A model generated the notes under the pieces. The model searched no databases. It was given only the letters and a program-made list of their open reading frames with translations, and was not told the origin of the DNA. The translations under genes and the position numbers were made by a program. From Betaproteobacteria bacterium (GTDB lineage: Bacteria > Pseudomonadota > Gammaproteobacteria > Burkholderiales > Burkholderiaceae_C), in NCBI GenBank assembly GCA_016716535.1, contig JADJWD010000005.1, positions 310,001 through 374,000 on the forward strand: a DNA stretch of 64,000 bases. The letters are read 5' to 3'. Positions 27,528 to 34,650 of the stretch are shown piece by piece (position 1 is the stretch's first letter; each line of letters begins with the position of its first letter).

Positions 27528-28229
27528 ATGACGAAGGCCTTGAAGGAACGCCTGGACAGCGGCACCCCGGTGCTGATGGTCAACCCGAACCACATCTCGC
27601 CGACGCTCGCCGAGAAGCTCGTGCGCTCGGGCGCCGACTCGGTGTTCATCGACTGCGAGCACGGCCTGGCCAGCTTCGAGGACATCCACCACATGGCCAA
27701 GGCCGCGCGCTACGCCGGCGGCTTCGGCATCGTGCGGCCGCAGAACCAGGAGCGCTCGACGATCACGCGCTGCCTGAACGCCGGCGCCGACGGCCTGATG
27801 GTGCCGCTGATCCACACCGCCGCCATCGCGCGCGAGGTGGTGCACCACTTCCGCTACGCGGTGCCCGACGACCACGCCCAACGGCTGCTGATCGGCATGG
27901 TCGAGTCGGTGGAGGCGGTGAAGAACCTCGACGAGATCCTCGCCGTCGACGGCATCGACGTCTTCTTCGTCGGGCCGGGCGACCTCAGCCAGTCGATGGG
28001 CTACTCGCTGAACGTGCCGCCGGGCGGCCGGCGCGCGCAGCCGGTGCTCGACCTCGTCGACGAGACCTTGCGCCGCATCCGCGCCGCCGGCAAGCGGGCC
28101 GGCACGCTGGTCGTCAAGCAGGACACCGCGCACCTCGTCGCGCAGGGCGCGCAGCTGCTGTACTACCACGCCGACCCGTTCGTGGCCGACGGCGTGCAGG
28201 TGATGCGGGGGCTGGCCACCGTGCGCTGA
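27528..28229 (+). CDS. HpcH/HpaI family aldolase
   Basis: 233-aa class II pyruvate-type aldolase or citrate lyase-like enzyme. Visible signatures are DSVFIDCEHGLASFED (metal/enolate region), RPQNQERSTITRCLNAGADG, the metal Glu in IGMVESVEAVKNLDEI, and FFVGPGDLSQSMGY. It would cleave or form a C-C bond with pyruvate or glyoxylate. ATG at 27528 is chosen because it fits the family start; in-frame sequence upstream is not family-like. It ends the hydantoinase/Liv gene run. Confidence 0.85.
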   Translation: MTKALKERLDSGTPVLMVNPNHISPTLAEKLVRSGADSVFIDCEHGLASFEDIHHMAKAARYAGGFGIVRPQNQERSTITRCLNAGADGLMVPLIHTAAIAREVVHHFRYAVPDDHAQRLLIGMVESVEAVKNLDEILAVDGIDVFFVGPGDLSQSMGYSLNVPPGGRRAQPVLDLVDETLRRIRAAGKRAGTLVVKQDTAHLVAQGAQLLYYHADPFVADGVQVMRGLATVR

Positions 28230-28271
28230 TCCTCCCGGGCGCTCACACGCGCAGGCTCGTTGCCGAGGCGC

Positions 28272-28287
28272 CTGGATGTTTATCCAG
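28272..28287. promoter_or_regulatory. LexA-like palindrome upstream of the methyltransferase
   Basis: CTGGAT-GTTT-ATCCAG is a perfect 6-4-6 inverted repeat of the form CTG-N10-CAG, as in gamma/beta-proteobacterial SOS boxes, although the strict CTGT/ACAG ends read CTGG/CCAG. It lies 39 bp before the ATG at 28327 in AT-richer DNA (AGAATTCTAG follows), so it probably overlaps the promoter. Confidence 0.5.
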
Positions 28288-28326
28288 TATGGCAGAATTC
28301 TAGCCTCGAGAAGACGGGGAAGCGCC

Positions 28327-29265
28327 ATGAAGATCGACTCGCCGAGTGCCCTGCTGCCGCCTCGCGCGCCGCAGGAGTTTCACGTCAGCCTCGGGCAGCC
28401 TGCATACCGCACCGGCAGTGGCGAGATGTACCTAGGCGACGCCGCGAAGCTCCTCGAGAGGCTGCCGCCTGGTTCGATGAACGCCGTCATCACGTCGCCG
28501 CCGTATGCGCTGCACTTCAAGAAGGAATACGGAAACGTCGCCAAGGACGCATATGTCGAGTGGTTTCGCCCGTTCGCCGAAGGCATACACCGAGTTCTCG
28601 CCGACGACGGCAGCTTCGTCCTCAATATTGGCGGCAGCTACAACGCGGGAAGCCCGACGCGCTCGCTCTACCATTTCCGGCTGCTGATCATGCTTTGCGA
28701 CGAGATCGGTTTCCATCTCGCGCAAGAGTGCTTTTGGTACAACCCGGCGAAGCTCCCAACCCCTGCCGAGTGGGTAAACGTGAGGCGCATGCGGGTCAAA
28801 GACTCCGTGGAGTACGTCTTCTGGCTTTCTAGGAAGCCCTTTCCGAAGGCAAACAACCGCAACGTGCTCACTGAGTACAGCGCCGACATGCTGCGCCTCA
28901 TCGAGCGCGGATACCGTGCCAAGGAGCGGCCGAGCGGCCACAAGATCACCACGAAGTTCCAGGTTAACCGCGGCGGAGCCATTCCCTCGAACTTGATCGA
29001 GCGAGGCAACAACGAAAGCAACAGCGGGTACATCAAGCGATGTGCGGAGTCGGGCTTGAAGCCTCATCCTGCGCGCTTCCCTGCGGCGCTGCCCGAGTTC
29101 TTCATCAACTTCCTCACCGACCCGGGCGATCGCGTGCTGGACCCCTTTGCGGGAAGCAACACGACCGGGGCGGTGGCGCAGTCCCTTGGCAGACGCTGGC
29201 TCGCCTTCGAGCTTGACGAACGTTACGTGCAAAACTCGAGGCTGCGTTTTCCGTCGGCCGTTTGA
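28327..29265 (+). CDS. Beta-class m4C DNA methyltransferase, M.PvuII-like
   Basis: 312-aa DNA methyltransferase with permuted motif order. Motif IV TSPPYALHFKKEYGN is near residue 57 (SPPY favours N4-cytosine). The AdoMet motif I DPFAGSNTTGAVAQ is near the C-terminus. It strongly resembles M.PvuII in segments recalled from that enzyme: WYNPAKLPTPAEWVNVRRMR, KERPSGHKITTKF, and HPARFPAALPEFFI. ATG at 28327 has GGGGAA upstream; an in-frame ATG at 28276 lies inside the palindrome. The GC content is visibly lower (ATA, AAT, TTT, CTT codons used), indicating transfer. The recognition sequence cannot be read off; CAGCTG is only a hypothesis. Confidence 0.9.
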   Translation: MKIDSPSALLPPRAPQEFHVSLGQPAYRTGSGEMYLGDAAKLLERLPPGSMNAVITSPPYALHFKKEYGNVAKDAYVEWFRPFAEGIHRVLADDGSFVLNIGGSYNAGSPTRSLYHFRLLIMLCDEIGFHLAQECFWYNPAKLPTPAEWVNVRRMRVKDSVEYVFWLSRKPFPKANNRNVLTEYSADMLRLIERGYRAKERPSGHKITTKFQVNRGGAIPSNLIERGNNESNSGYIKRCAESGLKPHPARFPAALPEFFINFLTDPGDRVLDPFAGSNTTGAVAQSLGRRWLAFELDERYVQNSRLRFPSAV

Positions 29266-29555
29266 TGAATTTGGAAGAAGTGGTGGCGGCTGCGGTCGCC
29301 GTGTACGCGGGCAGCAAGCTCCCGAAGCCGCTCGACGCACTTGTGGCGCTGCAGTCCGCGCCGGCAGCGGGGAGAGGCTGCGGCGGGGGGGGGGGAGGGG
29401 CGGACACCAGGGCCGACCCAGTGAGTGCGGCGTTCGAAGTCGATCTTGGTGCACCACCACCGAAGGTTCAGCAGAAGGCCAAGCTGTGCAATCCGGCCCG
29501 AGACGCGGCGCCCGAGCGTCCAGGGCCGGGTCTTTGCCGGCCGCGAGCGGCGGCT
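29262..29555 (+). pseudogene. Reading frame overlapping the methyltransferase stop, with G11 tract; possible decayed partner gene
   Basis: A frame starts at TTG-ATG overlapping the methyltransferase stop (TGATGA) and reads MNLEEVVAAAVAVYAGSKLP, then KPLDALVALQSAPAAGRG. It meets a run of 11 G at 29385-29395. Beyond that no frame looks like a conserved protein before the convergent PilJ-type gene ends at 29556. The position is right for a cognate restriction enzyme or accessory gene, but I do not recognise the family. It could be truncated, phase-variable through the G tract, or partly non-coding. Confidence 0.35.
29385..29395 (+). repeat. Homopolymer G11
   Basis: Eleven G residues, then A and GGGG. 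Tracts of this length are prone to slipped-strand mispairing, and also to sequencing error. Confidence 0.85.
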
Positions 29556-30347
29556 TCAGGCCCCGCCGCGGGCGAACATCGCCGTCACCTCGTCGAGCAT
29601 CTGCAGGATGCGCTCGCTCGTGGTGAAGGCATCGGCCTGCGCGCGCGGATTGGCCTGCCCGGCCTTCAACCCCGCGAGCAGGGCGTCGAAGAAGCCGAAC
29701 TGCTGATCGGCCAGCGCCAGGGCGTCGCGAATGGCAGGCGTGGCTTCGGGTGCCGAGCGCAACACCTCCTGCGCCCGGCCGAACTCGTCGCGCGAGGTCG
29801 CCAGCATCTTCAAAGACGCCTCGGCCTGCACTCCCCAGCTGGTCGCCAGGTACATCGTCGCCATGCGCTGGCTGAGCATGCGCTGCCGGCCCGCCACGTT
29901 GACGAGCTTGCCCGTCGGTCGCCCCGAGGCGGCCTCGAGCATCTGCGTGCCCCGGTCGGCCTGCTCCAGCACCTGGGCGGCGAGCTTCAGCACGATCTCC
30001 GAGCCCGGCTTGCTGGGGATCGCACCCACCAGCGCCGTCTTGTAGCCGCTCCAGACCGTCTCGAGCTGTTCGTACTGCTGCTTGATGTCGGGTTGCGGTG
30101 CGTAGGCGCGCAGCTCGACGAGCTGGCGGTCGAACAGCGACATCGAGTCGGCCAGCACGCGTTCGGCCTGCTCGCGCCGCACCCCTTGGCCCAGCGCGAC
30201 GTAGGCCTTGGCCATGCGCTGACTGAGCATGCGCTGGCGACCCGCCTTGTTGATGGCATCGTTGATGTCGCGCACCTGCGCCGATGCCGGCGCTAACCAG
30301 GCACTCAGCAGGGGTGCGACAAGCATGAACTGGCGGCGATTGGTCAC
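29556..30347 (-). CDS. Secreted protein with tandem PilJ/NarX-type P-box motifs
   Basis: 263-aa exported protein. The N-terminus TNRRQFMLVAPLLSAWLAPA followed by SAQ is a Tat-like signal. Two copies of the type IV pili MCP/NarX N-terminal motif follow: DAINKAGRQRMLSQRMAKAY and LVNVAGRQRMLSQRMATMYL, each starting a four-helix unit. In NarX/NarQ this 'P-box' helix binds nitrate. There is no membrane anchor, HAMP or kinase, so it may be a free periplasmic ligand sensor or carrier. GTG at 30347 is chosen to include the twin Arg. The ligand and partner are unknown. Confidence 0.75.
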   Translation of the reverse strand: MTNRRQFMLVAPLLSAWLAPASAQVRDINDAINKAGRQRMLSQRMAKAYVALGQGVRREQAERVLADSMSLFDRQLVELRAYAPQPDIKQQYEQLETVWSGYKTALVGAIPSKPGSEIVLKLAAQVLEQADRGTQMLEAASGRPTGKLVNVAGRQRMLSQRMATMYLATSWGVQAEASLKMLATSRDEFGRAQEVLRSAPEATPAIRDALALADQQFGFFDALLAGLKAGQANPRAQADAFTTSERILQMLDEVTAMFARGGA

Positions 30348-30371
30348 GAGCGGCTCTTTCGGCGTTCGCCC

Positions 30372-30398
30372 GGCCGGCAGCGGCTTGCGAAGCCGGCC
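30372..30398. promoter_or_regulatory. Stem-loop upstream of the PilJ-motif gene
   Basis: GGCCGGC (30372-30378) and GCCGGCC (30392-30398) can pair around a 13-nt loop, 25 bp before the GTG start, in the likely leader. It could be structural or regulatory; nothing more can be said. Confidence 0.3.
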
Positions 30399-30460
30399 AG
30401 GCAGAACCCGAATGTTAGCCAGACGTTCGGCTGGTGGCGCCGAAGACAAGGCTTCGGTCG

Positions 30461-31462
30461 TCAGCTCGCTCGACCGGGAGCAGAGGCGGCGCCGGACCCC
30501 CGCGGGGGTGCCGGCGCGCGCAGGCCCACGCAGCGCCCGCCGCTCAACAACTCGCGTACCAGCGCCACCAGGATCTCGCGCACCGCCTGCGCAGGCTGAG
30601 ACATCGGCATCGTTTCCGGCACGCACAGCGACACCGTGGTGGCCAGGGCCGGCTCGACGACGCGCCGCACCTGCGGATGCCGGGCGCCGGTGAAAGTGCT
30701 CGTCAGTGCCCAGGGCAGGATAGTGGCGCCCAGCCCGCTCTCGATGGCCTCGCGCAGCGTCGCCGCCGATTCGATCTCGGCGCGCACACGAGGCTGCAGG
30801 CCGGCCTGTGCGAAGGCGCCGTCGATCAGCCGGCGCAGGAAATGCGTGCGCCCGGGCAGCAGCAGGTCGAGCCCGGCCAGCGCCGCCAGCGGCAGCGTCT
30901 CGTCGTCGCCGCCGGCCACAGGCTCAGGCAGCGCCGCCCCCGGCGGCGCGATCAGGAACAGCTCCTCCACCAGCAGCGGCTCGAGCGTCACGCCCTTCAA
31001 GTGCGCCGGCGCGTAGATGAGGGCCATGTCCATGCGGCCGGTCATCACCATCTCGCTGAGCACGAGGCCGAAGCTGTCGTTGATGAACAGGTTGATGTCC
31101 GGGTGGCGTTCGCGCGTCGCCTTCAGCAGCGGCGTGGCTAGGATCGACGTCGTGCTGTAGGTGGCCAGGCCCACCGAGACGGTGCCGCCGATGGCGCGGC
31201 CGCGGCGCGCCACCTCGCGCTCGGCCTGCTCGAGTTGCTCGAGCAGCAGCCGCGCATGCTTGTAGAGCTCCTGGCCGGCAGCGGTGGCCGTGACACCGAG
31301 ATTCGAGCGCTGCAGCAGCTTGCCGCCGAAGTGCTGCTCGAGCGCGGCGATCTGCTGGCTCAGCGCCGGCTGTGCCATCTTCAGCGCCTGCGCCGCGGCC
31401 GAGAGGCTGGCCGCGTCGACCGCGGTCACGAAGCTCTTCAGGTTCTTGAAGCTCACCGCCAT
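30461..31462 (-). CDS. LysR family transcriptional regulator (Nac-like)
   Basis: 333-aa LysR-type regulator. The HTH is at FVTAVDAASLSAAAQALKMA and QPALSQQIAALEQHFGGKLL; the effector domain begins GTVSVGLATYSTTSILATPL. It has a long C-terminal tail rich in Pro/Gly/Ala (about 25 aa), unlike its divergent paralog. Both show the segments LLEQLEQA and RMDMA, so they probably arose by duplication. The 118-bp gap between them must carry both promoters. The inducer is unknown; Nac-group members often respond to nitrogen or aromatic acids. Confidence 0.85.
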   Translation of the reverse strand: MAVSFKNLKSFVTAVDAASLSAAAQALKMAQPALSQQIAALEQHFGGKLLQRSNLGVTATAAGQELYKHARLLLEQLEQAEREVARRGRAIGGTVSVGLATYSTTSILATPLLKATRERHPDINLFINDSFGLVLSEMVMTGRMDMALIYAPAHLKGVTLEPLLVEELFLIAPPGAALPEPVAGGDDETLPLAALAGLDLLLPGRTHFLRRLIDGAFAQAGLQPRVRAEIESAATLREAIESGLGATILPWALTSTFTGARHPQVRRVVEPALATTVSLCVPETMPMSQPAQAVREILVALVRELLSGGRCVGLRAPAPPRGSGAASAPGRAS

Positions 31463-31580
31463 GCCGCGATTGTCCTGCGCCGCCCGGCAGCCGGCGCCCG
31501 GCGCGCCGGCCGGTCCACGCTGCGCCCGCCCCCGGTGTAAGGTTCAAGCGCCGGCCCGAACGCCCGGCACACCTTGGCCG

Positions 31581-32510
31581 ATGAACCTGCGGCGCCTGAA
31601 GTACTTCGTGAAGATCGTCGATGTCGGCAGCCTGACGCAGGCGGCCGAGATCCTGCACATCGCGCAGCCGGCGCTGAGCCAGCAGATCGCGACGCTGGAA
31701 GGCGAGTTCCACCAGCAGCTGCTCGTGCGAACCAAGCGCGGCGTCTCGCCCACCGAGGCCGGGCGCGTGCTCTACCGGCACGCGCAGATCATCCTCAAGC
31801 AGCTCGAACAGGCGCAGGCCGATGTGCGCCATTCGGGGCGCGCGCTGTCGGGGCAGGTGTCGGTGGGCCTGGCGCCCGGCACCGCGGCGTCGGCGCTGGC
31901 GCTGCCGCTGCTGAAGACCGTGCGCGGCCGCCATCCCGACATCGTGCTGTACCTCAACGAGAGCCTGGGCAGCACGCTCGTCGACCAGGTGATGAACGGC
32001 CGCATGGACATGGCCGTGCTGTACGGCGGGCGCTCGCTGGTGCAGGGGCTGCGCTTCGAGCCGCTGCTGACGGAGGAGCTGGTGCTGGTGGCGCCGGGCC
32101 GCCTTCTCGAGGGCCGCGAGCAGGTGACGCTGGCCGAGCTGCGCGACCTGGACCTGCTGCTGCCGCGCGCCCACAACTACCTGCGCAAGTACGTCGACGA
32201 GGCCTTTGCGGCGCAGCAGCGGGTGCCGCGCGTGGTGGCCGAGATCGAATCGGCGGCGACGCTGGCCGCCGCCGTGGCCAGCGGGGTCGGCGCCACCGTG
32301 CTGCCGGCTTCGGCGGCGCGCGCCGTGGCCGAGTCGATCCAGGCGCGCGTGCTGCGCATCGCCGCGCCGGCCATCGAGGTGCCGCTGGCGTTGTGCATGT
32401 CCGACCATCTGCCGGTGTCCGAACCCGCGCGGGCCGTGCGGGCGGTGATCCTGGAGCTGGTCGACCTGCTGGAGATCGACGCCGACGCGCCCGGCGATCC
32501 GCGCGCCTGA
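31581..32510 (+). CDS. LysR family transcriptional regulator (Nac-like), divergent paralog
   Basis: 309-aa LysR-type regulator beginning MNLRRLKYFVKIVDVGSLTQ, with HTH residues AAEILHIAQPALSQQIATLE. The effector domain starts GQVSVGLAPGTAASALALPL. It is close in style to the nitrogen-assimilation control protein Nac. It is divergent from the 30461 regulator and upstream of the FAD-oxidase/CoA-transferase cluster, which it may control. A 492-bp non-coding region separates it from that cluster. Confidence 0.87.
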   Translation: MNLRRLKYFVKIVDVGSLTQAAEILHIAQPALSQQIATLEGEFHQQLLVRTKRGVSPTEAGRVLYRHAQIILKQLEQAQADVRHSGRALSGQVSVGLAPGTAASALALPLLKTVRGRHPDIVLYLNESLGSTLVDQVMNGRMDMAVLYGGRSLVQGLRFEPLLTEELVLVAPGRLLEGREQVTLAELRDLDLLLPRAHNYLRKYVDEAFAAQQRVPRVVAEIESAATLAAAVASGVGATVLPASAARAVAESIQARVLRIAAPAIEVPLALCMSDHLPVSEPARAVRAVILELVDLLEIDADAPGDPRA

Positions 32511-32871
32511 GCCCGGGAACGCGCCGGCCGGGGTCCACCCGGCCGGCAACCGCGCCTGCGAGGGCTCCCGCCCCAGGGCGACCGCCGCCGGCGGCCCAGC
32601 GGCTATGGCCGGCGCGGTGCGGCTGGTCGACGGCCAGCGTCTGCGTGCCGACGCGCACGCGGTGGCGCGTGAACTCGGCCAGGAACTCGGTGGCTGCACG
32701 GTGCCGGGGAGATGGGCGAACGCCTCCTGCATCAGCCGCTGCGCGAAGAAGGCGCCGAAGTGCCCGAACGTGAACGAGCCGTCGGCCTCGGCGAAGGTGG
32801 TGACGAACACCCACGCCACCGGAAGCACCGGCGTAGCGCGCGCGCCGTTGGTGTGCACCGGAATCCGGTCC

Positions 32872-32900
32872 TTGACAGTCGATGACTACGAATTCATCAT
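32872..32900 (+). promoter_or_regulatory. Sigma-70-like promoter for the FAD-oxidase cluster
   Basis: TTGACA (32872-32877), a 17-bp spacer and CATCAT (32895-32900). The -35 is perfect, the -10 matches 4 of 6. An imperfect dyad GATGA-N8-TCATC (32881-32898) overlaps the spacer. Confidence 0.55.
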
Positions 32901-32912
32901 TAACAAAGTTGA

Positions 32913-32934
32913 TGTCTGTTTGCCATGGCAGACA
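32913..32934. promoter_or_regulatory. Operator-like palindromes downstream of the promoter
   Basis: TGTCTG-N10-CAGACA (32913-32934) encloses the perfect palindrome TGCCATGGCA (32921-32930). It is just past the predicted transcription start, where a repressor would block. Candidate binders are the LysR paralog at 31581 or the LacI-type protein at 36960. Confidence 0.45.
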
Positions 32935-33002
32935 CAATGACTATGTATGCACCTGTCAGTGCGGAAGCACGCAGGCCTGGCCGCCACCGAGACCGCCACT
33001 CC

Positions 33003-34619
33003 ATGCAAGACACGCACCGTTCCATGCGCCGCAGCTTCTATGGCTGGGGCTACGAGGGCGAACCCATCGGCACCGAGGAGATGGGCTGGTTCGAGAGGAC
33101 CTGGGCCGACCTCTTCGGTGTCAAAGCCTTCGATCCGGCGCCGATGCCGGCCGATGCCGAGATCGCGTTGCGCCCGTCGCGCGTCGCCATCCCCGCGCCG
33201 CTCACTGACTTCTGCACCGCAGACCGCTACGAGCGGCTGCTGCACACCTGGGGCCGCTCGGTGCACGACATCGCGAAGATGATCCACCGGCGCGACTTCT
33301 CCAACCCGCCGGACGTCGTGGCGCTGCCGCGCGACGAGGCCGAGGTGGCCGCCGTGCTCGACTGGTGCGGCGACAAGGGCTACGCCGCGGTGCCCTTCGG
33401 CGGTGGTTCCTCCGTCACCGGCGGCGTCAACCACACGCGCGACGAGCGCTACAAGGGCCTCGTCACGATCGACCTGCGCCACCTGAACAAGGTGCTCGAA
33501 GTCGACAAGGTCTCGCAGGCAGCGCGCATCCAGGCCGGCGTGCTGGGCCCCGACATGGAACGCCAGCTCAAGCCCACGGGCCTGACGATGCGCTTCTTCC
33601 TGCAGGCCTGGGAGTTCTCGTCGCTCGGCGGCTGGATCGCCACGCGCGCCGCCGGGCACTACGCAACCAACTACACGCAGATCGACGACCACGTCGAGAG
33701 CCTGCGCGTCGTCACGCCTCGGGGCACGGTCGCCTCGCACCGCTGGCCGACCTCGGGCGCCGGGCCGAACCCGGACCGCATGTTCCTCGGATCGGAGGGG
33801 GCGCTGGGCGTCATCACCGAGGCCTGGGTGCGCCTGCACAAGAAGCCGACGTTCCGCCTCGCGACGACGGTGCGCTTCGGCGACTACGCGAAGGCCGTCG
33901 ACGCCGTGCGCGTCATCAGCCAGGCCGGGCTCTTTCCTGCCAACGCGCGCCTGCTCGAGCGCGAGGAGGCCCGCTTCACCGAGGCCGGCGACGGCACGAA
34001 GGACGTGCTCGTGCTGACCTTCGAATCCGGCGACCATCCGCTCGACGCGTGGATGAAGCGCGCGCTCGAGATCTGCGGCGACTTCGGCGGCGAGTGGGAC
34101 CGCCAGGCGCTCGATGACGACGAGTCGCAGAAGAAGGGCGCCGCCGGCAACTGGCGCGGCAAGTTCCTGCGCGGGCCGTACCTGCGCCCGCACGCCATCG
34201 CGCGCGGCGTGATGCGCGACACGATGGAAAGCTGCGTCACCTGGGACCGCTACCTGGACTTCCAGGCGAGCGTCAAGGCGCGCACGCTCGCGGCCATCCG
34301 CGAGATCACCGGCCGCGAAGGCACCTGCACCGTGCGCTTCACGCACGTCTACCCCGACGGCCCTGCGCCGTACTTCACCTGGCACGCGCTGGGCGACAAG
34401 TCCAGGCTCGTCGAGCAGTTCTGGGCCATCAAGGCCGCCGCCTCCGAGGCGATGTGCGACGCCGGGGGCACGATCACGCACCACCACTCGCTCGGGCCCG
34501 ACCACCGCCGCTGGTACGACAAGGAGGTGCCGCCGCTGTTCGGCGAGGTGATCCGCGCCGCGAAGAACACGCTCGACCCGAAGTGGGTCCTCAACCCGGG
34601 CATCCTGCTCGACCGATGA
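33003..34619 (+). CDS. FAD-binding oxidase, alkyl-DHAP synthase-like
   Basis: 538-aa vanillyl-alcohol-oxidase-fold flavoprotein. The FAD pyrophosphate loop AVPFGGGSSVTGGVNH is near residue 130; GWIATRAAGHYATNYTQIDD and GSEGALGVITEAWVRLHKKP are typical of this group. The C-terminus has the AGPS/D-lactate dehydrogenase signature HHHSLGPDHRRWYDKEVPPL. It probably oxidises a 2-hydroxy acid. The start is uncertain: Met at 32925, 33003 and 33024 are in frame, and the first lies inside the operator palindrome. It opens the acid-catabolism cluster. Confidence 0.83.
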   Translation: MQDTHRSMRRSFYGWGYEGEPIGTEEMGWFERTWADLFGVKAFDPAPMPADAEIALRPSRVAIPAPLTDFCTADRYERLLHTWGRSVHDIAKMIHRRDFSNPPDVVALPRDEAEVAAVLDWCGDKGYAAVPFGGGSSVTGGVNHTRDERYKGLVTIDLRHLNKVLEVDKVSQAARIQAGVLGPDMERQLKPTGLTMRFFLQAWEFSSLGGWIATRAAGHYATNYTQIDDHVESLRVVTPRGTVASHRWPTSGAGPNPDRMFLGSEGALGVITEAWVRLHKKPTFRLATTVRFGDYAKAVDAVRVISQAGLFPANARLLEREEARFTEAGDGTKDVLVLTFESGDHPLDAWMKRALEICGDFGGEWDRQALDDDESQKKGAAGNWRGKFLRGPYLRPHAIARGVMRDTMESCVTWDRYLDFQASVKARTLAAIREITGREGTCTVRFTHVYPDGPAPYFTWHALGDKSRLVEQFWAIKAAASEAMCDAGGTITHHHSLGPDHRRWYDKEVPPLFGEVIRAAKNTLDPKWVLNPGILLDR

Positions 34620-34650
34620 TGGCGCGAAACGGCGCGTTGGAGGCCATGGC

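Larger units (their letters stand above)
32511..33002. other. Long intergenic region: possible gene remnant (minus strand) and a promoter
   Basis: Two parts. On the minus strand (about 32860 to 32590) peptide-like sequence reads PVAWVFVTTFAEADGSFTFG, then HFGAFFAQRLMQEAFAHLP; after an apparent frame change it reads TEFLAEFTRHRVRVGTQTLA. This looks like protein-coding DNA with a frameshift, but I do not recognise the family and no intact start-to-stop frame exists. The right-hand 100 bp is AT-rich and carries a sigma-70-like promoter and operator-like palindromes. Confidence 0.35.
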
